Assembly: GCA_946410185.1 (NCBI GenBank)
Contig: CAMJZI010000001.1
Location: 1-64,000 of the forward strand
Direction of reading: 5' to 3'
DNA: 64,000 nt
Origin: an uncultured Porphyromonadaceae bacterium
GTDB lineage: Bacteria; Bacteroidota; Bacteroidia; Bacteroidales; Muribaculaceae
Shown here: in pieces, positions 39,192 through 47,919 of the stretch
Numbering within the stretch: position 1 is the stretch's first letter
Layout of the letters: each line of letters opens with the position of its first letter
Notes under the pieces: model-generated
Databases searched by the model: none
Told to the model about the DNA's origin: nothing
The model's input: only the letters and a program-made list of their open reading frames with translations
Position numbers and translations under genes: made by a program

Positions 39192-39215
39192 ACTAGATAT
39201 TCAAGAATATCTAGT
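39192..39215. repeat. Perfect palindrome, 11-base arms
   Basis: ACTAGATATTC and GAATATCTAGT flank a two-base AA centre. The symmetry fits a dimeric DNA-binding protein site or a cruciform. It lies 33 bases upstream of the -7 element of the methyltransferase gene. Confidence 0.75.
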
Positions 39216-39247
39216 TTGTTGGATTGGCCGGTATGCCAAATTATTAG

Positions 39248-39255
39248 TACTTTTG
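39248..39255 (+). promoter_or_regulatory. -7 element for the RNA methyltransferase
   Basis: TACTTTTG, 28 bases before the ATG at 39284. Confidence 0.5.
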
Positions 39256-39283
39256 CAATGAGCAATGTCATAGCATGTAGATT

Positions 39284-39823
39284 ATGTCAAGAAAAAAGTC
39301 AATGATTGAACTGCACCGCGTGGGTGTGGAAGAATATAAAAAGGTAAAAAAACTGCCTGTAACGGTGGTGCTTGACAATGTGCGCAGCGAGATGAACGTG
39401 GGATCGGTGTTCCGCACTGCCGACGCGTTTCTCATCGAGCGCATCTGCTTGTGTGGCATTACTCCGCAACCCCCCAAGGCCGAAATCCACAAGACGGCGC
39501 TGGGTGCCGAGGATTCGGTCGATTGGCAGTATTTCGATTCAACGCTCAACGCGGTGCAGCAGCTCAAGGACCAGGGTTACACCATATGCAGCATCGAGCA
39601 GGTGCATGACAGCGTGGCGCTGCAAGACTTCCCTGCCGGTCTTCAACGGCCTGTTGCCATAGTCTTGGGCAATGAGGTCAAGGGAGTGAGCCAGCAGGTG
39701 GTCGATGCAAGTGACCTGTGTGTAGAGATACCGCAGCACGGCACCAAGCATTCACTTAATATTTCCTGCTGCGCGGCCATCGTGATGTGGCAGGTGTATC
39801 AAGCAATGGCTCTTGGTCGCTGA
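39284..39823 (+). CDS. TrmH/SpoU-family RNA 2'-O-methyltransferase
   Basis: The 179-residue SPOUT-fold enzyme has the three family motifs: VVLDNVRSEMNVGSVFRTADAF (motif 1), PVAIVLGNEVKGVSQQVVDASDLCVEIPQHG (motif 2) and SLNISCCAAIVMWQVYQ (motif 3, normally SLNVSVAAGI). It is expected to methylate a ribose 2'-OH in tRNA or rRNA with SAM. The target nucleotide cannot be told from sequence. It lacks the N-terminal substrate-binding domain of RlmB. Confidence 0.9.
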   Translation: MSRKKSMIELHRVGVEEYKKVKKLPVTVVLDNVRSEMNVGSVFRTADAFLIERICLCGITPQPPKAEIHKTALGAEDSVDWQYFDSTLNAVQQLKDQGYTICSIEQVHDSVALQDFPAGLQRPVAIVLGNEVKGVSQQVVDASDLCVEIPQHGTKHSLNISCCAAIVMWQVYQAMALGR

Positions 39824-40255
39824 TGCCCTCCCGAAAAGTTATTAACAGGCCTGATTTGTCATTTTTTGGAGAAAAATATGGCCCGAATCCAACAAAATTT
39901 AGTTAAAAAATGAATGTTAAAGGGTGTTGTTTTTAACATTTTTATTAACCCTCTTGTGAATTGGGAAAAAGTGCCGTTTTAAAACTATAAATTATTGAAA
40001 TTGAAATGAGTATCTAGCGCCTGGCATGATTTAAGGTTATATATTGCAAAATATTTCCAAAATGTACAAAAAGATAGAAAATATAGGGGTTTAGTTAAAT
40101 TCTTCCATTTGTTGTGTCCGTTCCATCGAGTTTGACTATTTTTGCATAATTGTAAACCATCGAAGATTTATTACTAATTATCTTTTCGATACCTTACAAT
40201 ACACGATTTAAAAACACATTTTTAACAATTGTATTAATTAATAAAACACATTTTT
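39824..40255. other. Intergenic region upstream of second susC
   Basis: This 432-base AT-rich gap has TTATTAACA at 39839-39847 (the DnaA-like word also seen at 38940) and a loose inverted repeat AAAGGGT/ACCCTCTT at about 39917-39955. A TATTTTTG -7 element lies at 40137-40144. I see no ORF. Confidence 0.4.
40137..40144 (+). promoter_or_regulatory. -7 element for second susCD operon
   Basis: TATTTTTG matches TAnnTTTG, predicting a leader of about 105 bases before the susC ATG at 40256. A possible upstream TTTG lies at 40108-40111. Confidence 0.45.
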
Positions 40256-43200
40256 ATGAAGAAAATTGTTCTGTTGCTGATTGCTACATGTATGGTGGCA
40301 CTCTCGGCTTATGCCGACCGCACCATTCATGGGCAAGTGTTAGATGAAGCCAATGGTGAGCCACTCATTGGCGCCACTGTACAGGGTGTCGGCGTGAATC
40401 AAGGCACCGCTACCGATATTGATGGTCATTTCACGCTTAACTTGCCTGATCATGTAAAGTATGTCAACGTTTCCTATGTTGGCTATGCAACTCGTCAGGT
40501 AGAGGTTGCTAACGAAATGATAATCAAGTTGTCAGACTCTGGCCAGAGTCTTGATGAGGTAGTTGTTGTGGCTTACGGTAGCGCTAAGCGTCAGTCAATT
40601 ACCGGTTCTATCTCGGTTGTGGATGAGAAGAAAATCAAGGACCGCATCGGTTCATCGGTAACTGCCGCTCTCGAGGGTAGCACCCCTGGTATCCAGGTGA
40701 ACAATACCTACGGTGAGCCTGGTGCAGCCCCCAACATCCGCATCCGCGGTATCGGTAGCATCACCGGTTCGAGCGCTCCTCTCTATGTTGTTGATGGTGT
40801 GGCATTTGATGGCAACATCGCCGAGATCAACCCCGTGGACATCGAGAGCATGAGTGTCCTCAAGGATGCCGCTTCGGCAGCCCTGTATGGTAACCGTGCA
40901 GCCAACGGTGTTGTGCTGATTACCACCAAGAAGGGTAGCTACTCCAACAAGCCCACCGTGACTGTCCGCATCAACCAGGGTATGTACAAGCGTGGTATCG
41001 CCGAGTATGACCGCATGAATGCCGACCAGTGGATGGAGGCTTCGTGGATAGCTATGAGGAACTTTGCCATGAACGGTAGCTTGGGTCTTGATGCCGATGC
41101 TGCTGCCCAATATGCTTCCCAACGCCTTATTAGTGACTATGTAAAGCGCAATATCTATGATGTAGCTGCTACCAGTTTGTTTGATGCTAATGGTAAGCTG
41201 ACTGGACATGTTCTCCCCGGTTATGATGACCTGGATTGGGAGAAGGAAGTTGAACGCACGGGTTATCGTCAGGATTACAGCCTCTCGGGCACCGCTGGTG
41301 GCGAGAAGTACAACGTATATGCTTCGGCTGGTTACACCAATGAGAAGGGCTATGTTCAGGCCAGTGCCTATGAGCGTTTCACTGGACGTCTGAACTCCAA
41401 CTTCACCCCTAACAACTGGTTCAAGACTGGTGTGAACTTGAGTGCTACTTATGCTACCCGCAACTTCAATAGCAATGCAACTGGTAATTACTATGCCAAC
41501 CCCTTCTATGTAGCCCGCTACATGGCTCCTGTTTATCCCCTGTTCCTCCACAACGAGGATGGCTCCTACCTGCTTGACAAGAATGGTGAGCGTCAGTATG
41601 ATACCAAGTCTTCTTATCTGACCAACCGCAACATCGCCTTTGAGCTACGCAACGACTTTGACCGTAACCGTCGTGCCGTGATCGATGGCCAGATCTATGG
41701 TACATTCACCCTGCCTTTCGGCTTATCGCTGACGTTGAAGGCTGACTTCAACCACTCCAATTCCAATCGTCGTCATTACAACAACCCGTTCATTGGTGAC
41801 GGTGCTACCAATGGTGGCCGCTTGACCAGTTATGCCTATGAATATAACACCCGCACCGCTCAGGAAATCCTGAACTGGTACCGTGACTTTGACCGTCATC
41901 ACATTGAAATCATGCTGGCTCATGAGAACTATGAGAGCAACAGCCGTAGCGCCTATGGCATGAACACTGGTTCGGCAGCCGATGGTATATATGTTCCGGG
42001 TAATTTCCAGACCAACTCCTACTTCAAAGGTTTGGACGATGTAGACAGGACTGAGTCCTACCTGGGTCGTGCCCGTTACAGCTACTTTGAGAAATACTTC
42101 GTTGACTTCTCGTTCCGCCGTGATGGTTCTTCACGTTTTGCCAAGGATAACCGCTGGGGTAACTTCTACTCCTTCGGTGTGAACTGGAACATCAAAAAGG
42201 AGAACTTTCTCCAGAATGTAGACTGGCTTGACCAGCTGCGTATCCGCGCTTCTTATGGTGAGACTGGTAACAACTCTGGTGTCAGCTTGTATGCTTACCA
42301 GCCTCTGTATTATATCGAGAAGAATGCTGGTACTGCCGCTTTCATGAAGCAGAGCCTTGCTGCCGAGGACATCAAGTGGGAGACCTGCCAGAATATCGAC
42401 TTGGGTATCGAGGGTCGCGTGTTTGACCGCTTGAACTTCAACTTTGTGCTGTTCGACAAACGTAACAAGGACCTCTTGTTTGCAGTACCTCTGCCCCTGT
42501 CTGCTGGTTCTTGGAACTGGGATGATAACTACAACATGAGCATCTACAAGAACATCGGTACCATCACCAACCGTGGTATTGAGGTTTCGCTGAGCTATGA
42601 TGCAATCCGCAACAGAGATCTTAACTGGACCCTGAGCACCGAGGGCACTTTCATGAAGAGCAAGATTAAGAAGCTGCCTAACGGCAGGGACATTATTCAT
42701 GGTCAGCAGAACTACAGCGAGGGCCATGATCCCTACGAATTCTACACCTATCACTTTGTGGGCGTTGACCAGATGACAGGTCGTTCGCTCTACACCATCG
42801 ATCCCGACCTTCAGGCAAGGGCCATTGCCTATGGTGAGGCAGTAGAAATCAATGGCGTGACCTATACCACCCTGCCAGGCTCCTTTGGTAAGCGTGACTG
42901 GGCCGGCAGTGCACATCCTTGGTTCTATGGTTCGTTCAACTCAGTGCTGCAGTACAAGGGCTTCTCATTCAACGCCCTGTTTACCTATAGTCTGGGTGGC
43001 AAGGTTTATGACAGTGCTTATCAGTCACTGATGTCCACCAACTCGGCATCGTCGGCCAGCGCTAACCATTGCGACTTGATAAATTCCTGGAGCGGTGTTC
43101 CCGCAGGCATGACCGAGGATTCTCCCAACCGCATTGATCCCGATGGTCTTCCCCAGCTCGACTTTGAGAACAGCTCCTACAACAATGCTACCAGTGACCG

Positions 43201-43438
43201 CTGGTTGACCAGCGCTTCCTACTTTGTAGTGAAAAACCTCAGCCTGAGCTATTCCCTGCCCAAGCTGCTTATCAACAAGGCTGGTCTGCAGGCCCTCACC
43301 CTTACCGCAGGTGTTGAGAACCTGGCCACCTTCACTGCCCGCAAGGGTCTGAATCCCCAGTTCAACTTCAGCGGTGGTTCTGATGATACCTATGTTACCG
43401 CACGAGTGTTCAACTTCGGCCTTCAGCTTCAGTTCTGA
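40256..43438 (+). CDS. SusC/RagA TonB-dependent outer-membrane transporter
   Basis: The 1060-residue protein has a signal peptide (MKKIVLLLIATCMVALSAYA), a carboxypeptidase-regulatory-like domain (IHGQVLDEANGEPLIGATV), a TonB-box region (LDEVVVVAYGSAKRQSITGSISVV), a plug (APNIRIRGIGSITGSSAPLYVVDGV; SVLKDAASAALYGNRAANGVVLITTKKG) and the beta barrel ending in VFNFGLQLQF. It ends normally at the barrel, unlike the 1287-residue SusC at 5905-9768. It forms the pore for the SusD lid encoded next. The substrate is unknown and no CAZyme is adjacent. Confidence 0.96.
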   Translation: MKKIVLLLIATCMVALSAYADRTIHGQVLDEANGEPLIGATVQGVGVNQGTATDIDGHFTLNLPDHVKYVNVSYVGYATRQVEVANEMIIKLSDSGQSLDEVVVVAYGSAKRQSITGSISVVDEKKIKDRIGSSVTAALEGSTPGIQVNNTYGEPGAAPNIRIRGIGSITGSSAPLYVVDGVAFDGNIAEINPVDIESMSVLKDAASAALYGNRAANGVVLITTKKGSYSNKPTVTVRINQGMYKRGIAEYDRMNADQWMEASWIAMRNFAMNGSLGLDADAAAQYASQRLISDYVKRNIYDVAATSLFDANGKLTGHVLPGYDDLDWEKEVERTGYRQDYSLSGTAGGEKYNVYASAGYTNEKGYVQASAYERFTGRLNSNFTPNNWFKTGVNLSATYATRNFNSNATGNYYANPFYVARYMAPVYPLFLHNEDGSYLLDKNGERQYDTKSSYLTNRNIAFELRNDFDRNRRAVIDGQIYGTFTLPFGLSLTLKADFNHSNSNRRHYNNPFIGDGATNGGRLTSYAYEYNTRTAQEILNWYRDFDRHHIEIMLAHENYESNSRSAYGMNTGSAADGIYVPGNFQTNSYFKGLDDVDRTESYLGRARYSYFEKYFVDFSFRRDGSSRFAKDNRWGNFYSFGVNWNIKKENFLQNVDWLDQLRIRASYGETGNNSGVSLYAYQPLYYIEKNAGTAAFMKQSLAAEDIKWETCQNIDLGIEGRVFDRLNFNFVLFDKRNKDLLFAVPLPLSAGSWNWDDNYNMSIYKNIGTITNRGIEVSLSYDAIRNRDLNWTLSTEGTFMKSKIKKLPNGRDIIHGQQNYSEGHDPYEFYTYHFVGVDQMTGRSLYTIDPDLQARAIAYGEAVEINGVTYTTLPGSFGKRDWAGSAHPWFYGSFNSVLQYKGFSFNALFTYSLGGKVYDSAYQSLMSTNSASSASANHCDLINSWSGVPAGMTEDSPNRIDPDGLPQLDFENSSYNNATSDRWLTSASYFVVKNLSLSYSLPKLLINKAGLQALTLTAGVENLATFTARKGLNPQFNFSGGSDDTYVTARVFNFGLQLQF

Positions 43439-43487
43439 TAGATCAGAGATCAATTAATAACAATTACATTTCTAATTGAAATTCATT

Positions 43488-45152
43488 ATGAATAAGAATA
43501 TAAATAAAATTTTATTGAGTGGTCTTCTGTTAGGGTCAGCAATGGTCATGACCTCCTGCGGAGAAGATTACCTCGAGACTAAACCGACCGAGTCGATTAA
43601 CTACCCTACGGCCTTTGCCACTGTCGATAATTGCTACAAGGTACTGAACGGTGTGGCTAAGTCAATGACAATCCAGCATAGCAACTATGGTAATGGCTTT
43701 TGCGGTGAAAATGCAATCATGCGTCTCTATGAAAACTATCCCTCGCAGGATTACTATTACAATGAGTATGCATCTGGTTGGGCAGCCATCCACAATCAGA
43801 CGATGCACACCAACAAGAACACTATTTACAACCACTATGCTTGGTACTACTATTATCAAATCATAGCCCAGGCCAATATTATCATCAATCGCATCGACAA
43901 TGTCGAGGGTGCTGAGGCCGACAAAAAGTTCATCAAGGCTTCGGCGCTGACATTCCGTGCCTATGGCTACGAGAAGTTGATCCACTACTACTGCGTGCGC
44001 TGGAAAGACTCCAACAATGGCACCGCCCAGGGCCTGCCCCTGCGTCTCGATGAAAGCACTGGTGACCTGGCTCCCTCAACAATGGCACAGGTTTATACCC
44101 AGATTTACAAGGATCTGGATGATGCTATTTCCCTGTTCGACGAGAGCGGTATTAAGCGCAAGGCTGGTCAGTGCTGGATTCCCAACCTGAACGTGGCCCA
44201 CGCTGTGTATGCCCGTGCTGCCCTCTACAAGGAGGATTACCAGACGGCCCTCAACCACGCCAAACTGGCCGAGGTAGGTTATCCCCTGATGAGTAACAGT
44301 GACTATGCAGCAGGTTTCTGCCGTCCCACCAGCGAGTGGATCTTCGGCAGCTATGGCAGTGCCGACGAGAACAACTGGTACTGGAGCTTTGGCACCCAGT
44401 ACAGCTGCAACGGTTACTATGCCAGCAACAGTCAAAACGGTGCCGGTACTATCGGCCGCGAGCTCATCAACCGCATCCCCGACGAGGACTTCCGCAAATC
44501 GTTGTTCCTTACCGAGAGTGGTCTGGGCATCGATGCCAGCAATCCCGCACAGGTTCAGCAGACTGTAGGTTACATTGGTGTTGACAATAATGGTACCCGC
44601 TGGATTATCACCGATATGGAAGCCTATTCCAAGGCTAAAGCCTATGTTGATGAGCACGCTGCTCCTGGTCTGGATGCTCCTTATCAGTTTGGTATATATC
44701 ACTTGGGTGCCCACTTGAAGTTCTATGTCTTTGACATGCCGGGCGTGGGCTATCTGCCCTTTATCCGCACAAGCGAGATGCTTCTCATCGAGGCTGAGTG
44801 CTACTACTTCCTGGGCGATGACGCTGCTGCTCAAGACGCTCTCGTGCGCTTGAATGCCGGTTCGGGACGTAACCCCGGCTACACGTGCAGCAAGACTGGT
44901 CAGGACCTCTTCAACGAGATTGCCGACTACCGTGCACTCGAGCTCTGGGGCGAGGGCTTCCAGTGGAGTGACTTGAAGCGCTGGAAACTGCCCGTTGTGC
45001 GTCACGGTTGGGATGAGGGTGGTAACGCCCATCCTGCAGTTGCTATCACCATCCAACCCACCGATGCCAACAACTGGACCTGGGAAGTGCCCAAAGCCGA
45101 GACCGACTACAATGGTGGCTACACGGACATCAATGGCCCCACGGCCGAATAA
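43488..45152 (+). CDS. SusD/RagB-family outer-membrane lipoprotein
   Basis: The protein has 554 residues from ATG 43488; the track start at 43476 is a TTG and adds only four residues. The lipoprotein signal is MNKNINKILLSGLLLGSAMVMTSC, followed by GEDYLETKPTESINYPTAFATVDNCYKVLNG, typical of SusD. The C-terminal IADYRALELWGEGFQWSDLKRWKLP block is conserved. It is the binding lid for the SusC encoded 49 bases upstream. A strong hairpin lies about 35 bases after the stop. Confidence 0.94.
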   Translation: MNKNINKILLSGLLLGSAMVMTSCGEDYLETKPTESINYPTAFATVDNCYKVLNGVAKSMTIQHSNYGNGFCGENAIMRLYENYPSQDYYYNEYASGWAAIHNQTMHTNKNTIYNHYAWYYYYQIIAQANIIINRIDNVEGAEADKKFIKASALTFRAYGYEKLIHYYCVRWKDSNNGTAQGLPLRLDESTGDLAPSTMAQVYTQIYKDLDDAISLFDESGIKRKAGQCWIPNLNVAHAVYARAALYKEDYQTALNHAKLAEVGYPLMSNSDYAAGFCRPTSEWIFGSYGSADENNWYWSFGTQYSCNGYYASNSQNGAGTIGRELINRIPDEDFRKSLFLTESGLGIDASNPAQVQQTVGYIGVDNNGTRWIITDMEAYSKAKAYVDEHAAPGLDAPYQFGIYHLGAHLKFYVFDMPGVGYLPFIRTSEMLLIEAECYYFLGDDAAAQDALVRLNAGSGRNPGYTCSKTGQDLFNEIADYRALELWGEGFQWSDLKRWKLPVVRHGWDEGGNAHPAVAITIQPTDANNWTWEVPKAETDYNGGYTDINGPTAE

Positions 45153-45187
45153 TGAACCGGGTTCATTAAGACCATAAAAAAACATCT

Positions 45188-45231
45188 TTAAGGGTGGGCG
45201 CTCCAGTATTCAAGGAGTTGCCCACCCTTAA
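45188..45231 (+). terminator. Terminator-like hairpin after second susCD
   Basis: TTAAGGGTGGGC and GCCCACCCTTAA are perfect 12-base arms with inner CTCC/GGAG pairing. The following plus-strand sequence (TTCTTG) is a weak T tract. Confidence 0.7.
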
Positions 45232-45366
45232 TTCTTGACGTGAGGGCTGCACCTGTACAGTGACATCTTTTTTTGTTTCCCTTTATTTTTTTGGGAATTT
45301 ATGAAACTTTTTGGGCCTGTTGTGCGTCTTATAGATGTATAGAAACACAAAAAAGAGATTTGAACT

Positions 45367-46155
45367 ATGAAGAAGTTTTTAGTATTCAGCCTGGTGGCTA
45401 TGGTGACAATGATGACGATGATGTCGTGCATGCACGTCAAGGTGGGTGACAAGGATTGGTCTATCGGCGGCATGGGGAGCCGCAACGACACGCCTACCCA
45501 GGTGCACCAGGTGGGGCAGGAAACTGCCATGCAGCCGTTTGATGAACTGAGTGTGTGTGGACCGTTCAATGTCATCCTGGAACAGGGCACTGGCAATAAC
45601 GTGCGTGTTGACGGCACCATCGATCAACTGGAGAAAATCACCATCTATGTCAAGGATGGTGAGCTCTACATCGATGAGCGCGACTCAAAATGGAAATATG
45701 AGGACTTCAAGGGCATGAGAATCTTTGTGACCTCGGCCACGATCAAGGGTATTGACATTGCCGGCTCGGGCTCGGTAACCGCACCCAAGGCCTGGAAATC
45801 TGCCGAACTCGACCTGGAAGTAGCCGGCTCGGGCAACATCACACTGGCTCAAGTGGAATGCACTGACCTGAATATCGAAATCGCCGGCTCGGGCGATGTG
45901 ACCACTGGCCCCGTCCTGGCCCGGAATGTCAAAACCGAAATCGCTGGTTCGGGCGACATCAATATCGCCGGCCTTACCAGCACAACCCTGCGCAACGAAA
46001 TCGCCGGCTCGGGCGACATTGTCTGCGGCAACATGAATGTAGATCGAGTCGATAGCGAAATCGCCGGCTCGGGTGACATCTATCTGAAAGGCAAAATCGG
46101 CACTCACAACCAGGACATCGCCGGCAGCGGTAAGGTCCACGTTAATGAGGAATGA
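45367..46155 (+). CDS. DUF2807/GIN-domain lipoprotein with GSG repeats
   Basis: The 262-residue lipoprotein has a signal ending in MMTMMSC. The body is the putative auto-transporter adhesin head GIN domain (DUF2807): FDELSVCGPFNVILEQGTGNNVRVDGTIDQLEKI, then a right-handed beta-helix built from repeats of the form EIAGSGDI/ VAGSGNI, seven times at about 18-20-residue spacing. The repeats are near-identical at DNA level (GAAATCGCCGGCTCGGG), indicating recent expansion or homogenisation. It is expected at the cell surface; the ligand is unknown. It is a monocistronic gene between susD and converging minus-strand genes. Confidence 0.88.
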   Translation: MKKFLVFSLVAMVTMMTMMSCMHVKVGDKDWSIGGMGSRNDTPTQVHQVGQETAMQPFDELSVCGPFNVILEQGTGNNVRVDGTIDQLEKITIYVKDGELYIDERDSKWKYEDFKGMRIFVTSATIKGIDIAGSGSVTAPKAWKSAELDLEVAGSGNITLAQVECTDLNIEIAGSGDVTTGPVLARNVKTEIAGSGDINIAGLTSTTLRNEIAGSGDIVCGNMNVDRVDSEIAGSGDIYLKGKIGTHNQDIAGSGKVHVNEE

Positions 46156-46179
46156 GAAATCTTGAGCCAGGAGATTTTC

Positions 46180-47160
46180 CTAATCTTTGATTCCTAATTG
46201 AATAAGCATCTCGGCGGTGGTGCTGTGACGCACACCGTTCAGGTCGCTAAGATAGGCGTTGACATCGGTCGGCGCCATTTTTCGTGCATTGTTAAAACGC
46301 TCTGGCCGCGTGATGCGGGTAAAGACCACGCGCTGGATCGCCGTCTTGTGGCAGCGTCCCATGCTGTATCCCATCAACTCGGGATGCTCACCAGGCCCGT
46401 TGCTGGACCAATAGGTGACCGTATCGCCCTCACAACCCATAAAGATGACGCTGTGGCCCGCTTCCTGGTCAGCGTTCTTGTCGTCGTTGCAGCCGATGAT
46501 GGCTCCGCTGTCGCTGCCACGGCTCTCGTTGCGGTTCCAAAATATCTTCATCAAGTCGCCCGGCATGGCCCTGTCCCACACGTCAAGGGCGCACCACTCC
46601 TGGCTGGTAAGGTAACGCTCGCCTGGCGTTTCACGGTTGCGCTCGCTCTTGGCTCCGCGATAGGCCGTGAAGCTGTAGCCAGCGCCCAATTCCCGCACCA
46701 GCACGCCCAGGCCCGGGCCATTGGCGTTGGCACGCCCCCAGAAGCCCACACCATCGTCTTGCCCGATTCCGTCGGGATTAAACTCGTCGGCAATGCCCAC
46801 GCGCGGTTTCATGTTCACCCATGCCTCGCGCTTGATTTTGTGCTTCGTGTCCCAGATGAGCAAGGCCTTGACGAGCACGGCAAATGTCGCGCTCGAGCAG
46901 AACGACGGCTGCGCCAGCATGGGGTCAAACCGCGGGCGCTCGTCCTCGGCCGTCATCTGGTAGGCCTCGTGCAGGCCCTGCCATGTAGTCTTGGCAAACA
47001 ATGCGTTGGGCTTGCTGCCAGTGTAGTAACCGCCATGCTCGGGGAACGAGTCGATGGCAGCCAGTATAGCCCGCTGCCAGTTCTCGTTGACCCTGTCGCC
47101 AGCGATAGCCGATCCAGCCACAAACAGCAGGATCAAAAATGCAAAAATCTTCCGTTTCAT
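46180..47160 (-). CDS. Secreted NlpC/P60-like cysteine hydrolase candidate
   Basis: The 326-residue protein has a Sec signal peptide (MKRKIFAFLILLFVAGSAIA). I do not recognise a named family. The order PSFCSSATFAVLVKAL (Cys88), AMPGDLMKIFWN (about 199-210) and EAGHSVIFMG (His236) mimics the Cys...PGDL...HxxI layout of NlpC/P60 or CHAP amidases that cut peptidoglycan peptides. Catalytic assignment is inference from spacing. It starts 11 bases after the superoxide dismutase stop on the same strand, so the two are probably co-transcribed. Confidence 0.6.
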   Translation of the reverse strand: MKRKIFAFLILLFVAGSAIAGDRVNENWQRAILAAIDSFPEHGGYYTGSKPNALFAKTTWQGLHEAYQMTAEDERPRFDPMLAQPSFCSSATFAVLVKALLIWDTKHKIKREAWVNMKPRVGIADEFNPDGIGQDDGVGFWGRANANGPGLGVLVRELGAGYSFTAYRGAKSERNRETPGERYLTSQEWCALDVWDRAMPGDLMKIFWNRNESRGSDSGAIIGCNDDKNADQEAGHSVIFMGCEGDTVTYWSSNGPGEHPELMGYSMGRCHKTAIQRVVFTRITRPERFNNARKMAPTDVNAYLSDLNGVRHSTTAEMLIQLGIKD

Positions 47161-47171
47161 CGACCCGTTTT

Positions 47172-47780
47172 CTACTTTTCGTAGCGATCATTGATCACGT
47201 CCCAGTCGATAATCTGCCACAGGGCGGCCAAGTGGTCGGGACGGCGGTTCTGGTAGTCGAGGTAATAGGCGTGCTCCCACACGTCCATCGTCAGCAGCGG
47301 ACGCAGGCCGTGCTGGATGGGATTGGCAGCATTGGGCTCTTGGGTGATCTTCAGGTTGCCATCGCTGTCGGCACACAGCCATGCCCAGCCCGAGCCGAAC
47401 AATGTCGCTCCGGCCTTGGTGAAAATCTCCTTAAAAGCCTCAAATGAACCGAACTCCTCGCCTATGGCTTGGGCCAAACGGCCAGTCGGGGCATTGCCGG
47501 CCCTGGGGGCCCTGAACTGTGAGAAATACAGGTTGTGGTTCAAAATCTGCCCCGCATTGTTGAGCATTCCACCCTGGGCATCGAGCACAATCTCCTCCAG
47601 GGGCTTGCCTTCGAGCCCGCTGCCTGGCAGAGCGGCATTCAGGTTGTTGACATAGGCAGCCAAGTGCTTGCCGTGGTGAAAACTCAGTGTATTGGCACTG
47701 ATGACGGGCTCCAGCGCATCGCTGGCATATGGCAGAGCCATCAATTCAAACTTTCCTTCTACAGGCATGGTCTTCTTCAT
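47172..47780 (-). CDS. sodB: Superoxide dismutase, Fe/Mn family
   Basis: The 202-residue enzyme converts superoxide to peroxide and oxygen. All metal ligands are present: His35 (SFHHGKHL), His82 (ILNHNLYF), Asp166 and His170 (MDVWEHAYYLDYQ). Fe versus Mn cannot be settled by reading, though Bacteroides homologues are cambialistic Fe/Mn enzymes. The first 14 residues (MKKTMPVEGKFELM) are a short extension that is not a clear signal peptide. A TAAATTTG -7 element lies about 31 bases upstream. Confidence 0.95.
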   Translation of the reverse strand: MKKTMPVEGKFELMALPYASDALEPVISANTLSFHHGKHLAAYVNNLNAALPGSGLEGKPLEEIVLDAQGGMLNNAGQILNHNLYFSQFRAPRAGNAPTGRLAQAIGEEFGSFEAFKEIFTKAGATLFGSGWAWLCADSDGNLKITQEPNAANPIQHGLRPLLTMDVWEHAYYLDYQNRRPDHLAALWQIIDWDVINDRYEK

Positions 47781-47811
47781 TGTTCCTAATCGTTTTTTAA
47801 GTAATAGGGGA

Positions 47812-47819
47812 CAAATTTA
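47812..47819 (-). promoter_or_regulatory. -7 element for the sod operon
   Basis: TAAATTTG on the minus strand, 31 bases before the sod ATG. Confidence 0.45.
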
Positions 47820-47906
47820 CTCTTTTTTGCCCACAATAGCAACAGCAAGCGCATCTAAAAAATGGAAAAGATAAGTCTTACCCACTTCTATTAGGCTAAA
47901 AAGCAG

Positions 47907-47914
47907 TACTTTTG
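47907..47914 (+). promoter_or_regulatory. -7 element immediately before the HAD gene
   Basis: TACTTTTG ends 5 bases before the GTG start at 47920. Confidence 0.5.
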
Positions 47915-47919
47915 CGGCT

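Larger units (their letters stand above)
38756..39283. other. AT-rich divergent intergenic region with DnaA-box-like words
   Basis: This is the longest gene-free interval of the window and lies at a switch in gene polarity. On the plus strand it contains TTATCAACT (38866-38874), TTATCTATA (38886-38894), TTATTAACA (38940-38948) and TTATTGACA (39139-39147), plus GTTAACAAC and TTGTTGACAG words. All differ from TTATCCACA by two or more bases. A perfect palindrome at 39192-39215 and the trmH promoter at 39248-39255 are also present. An origin of replication is possible but unproven. Confidence 0.35.
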
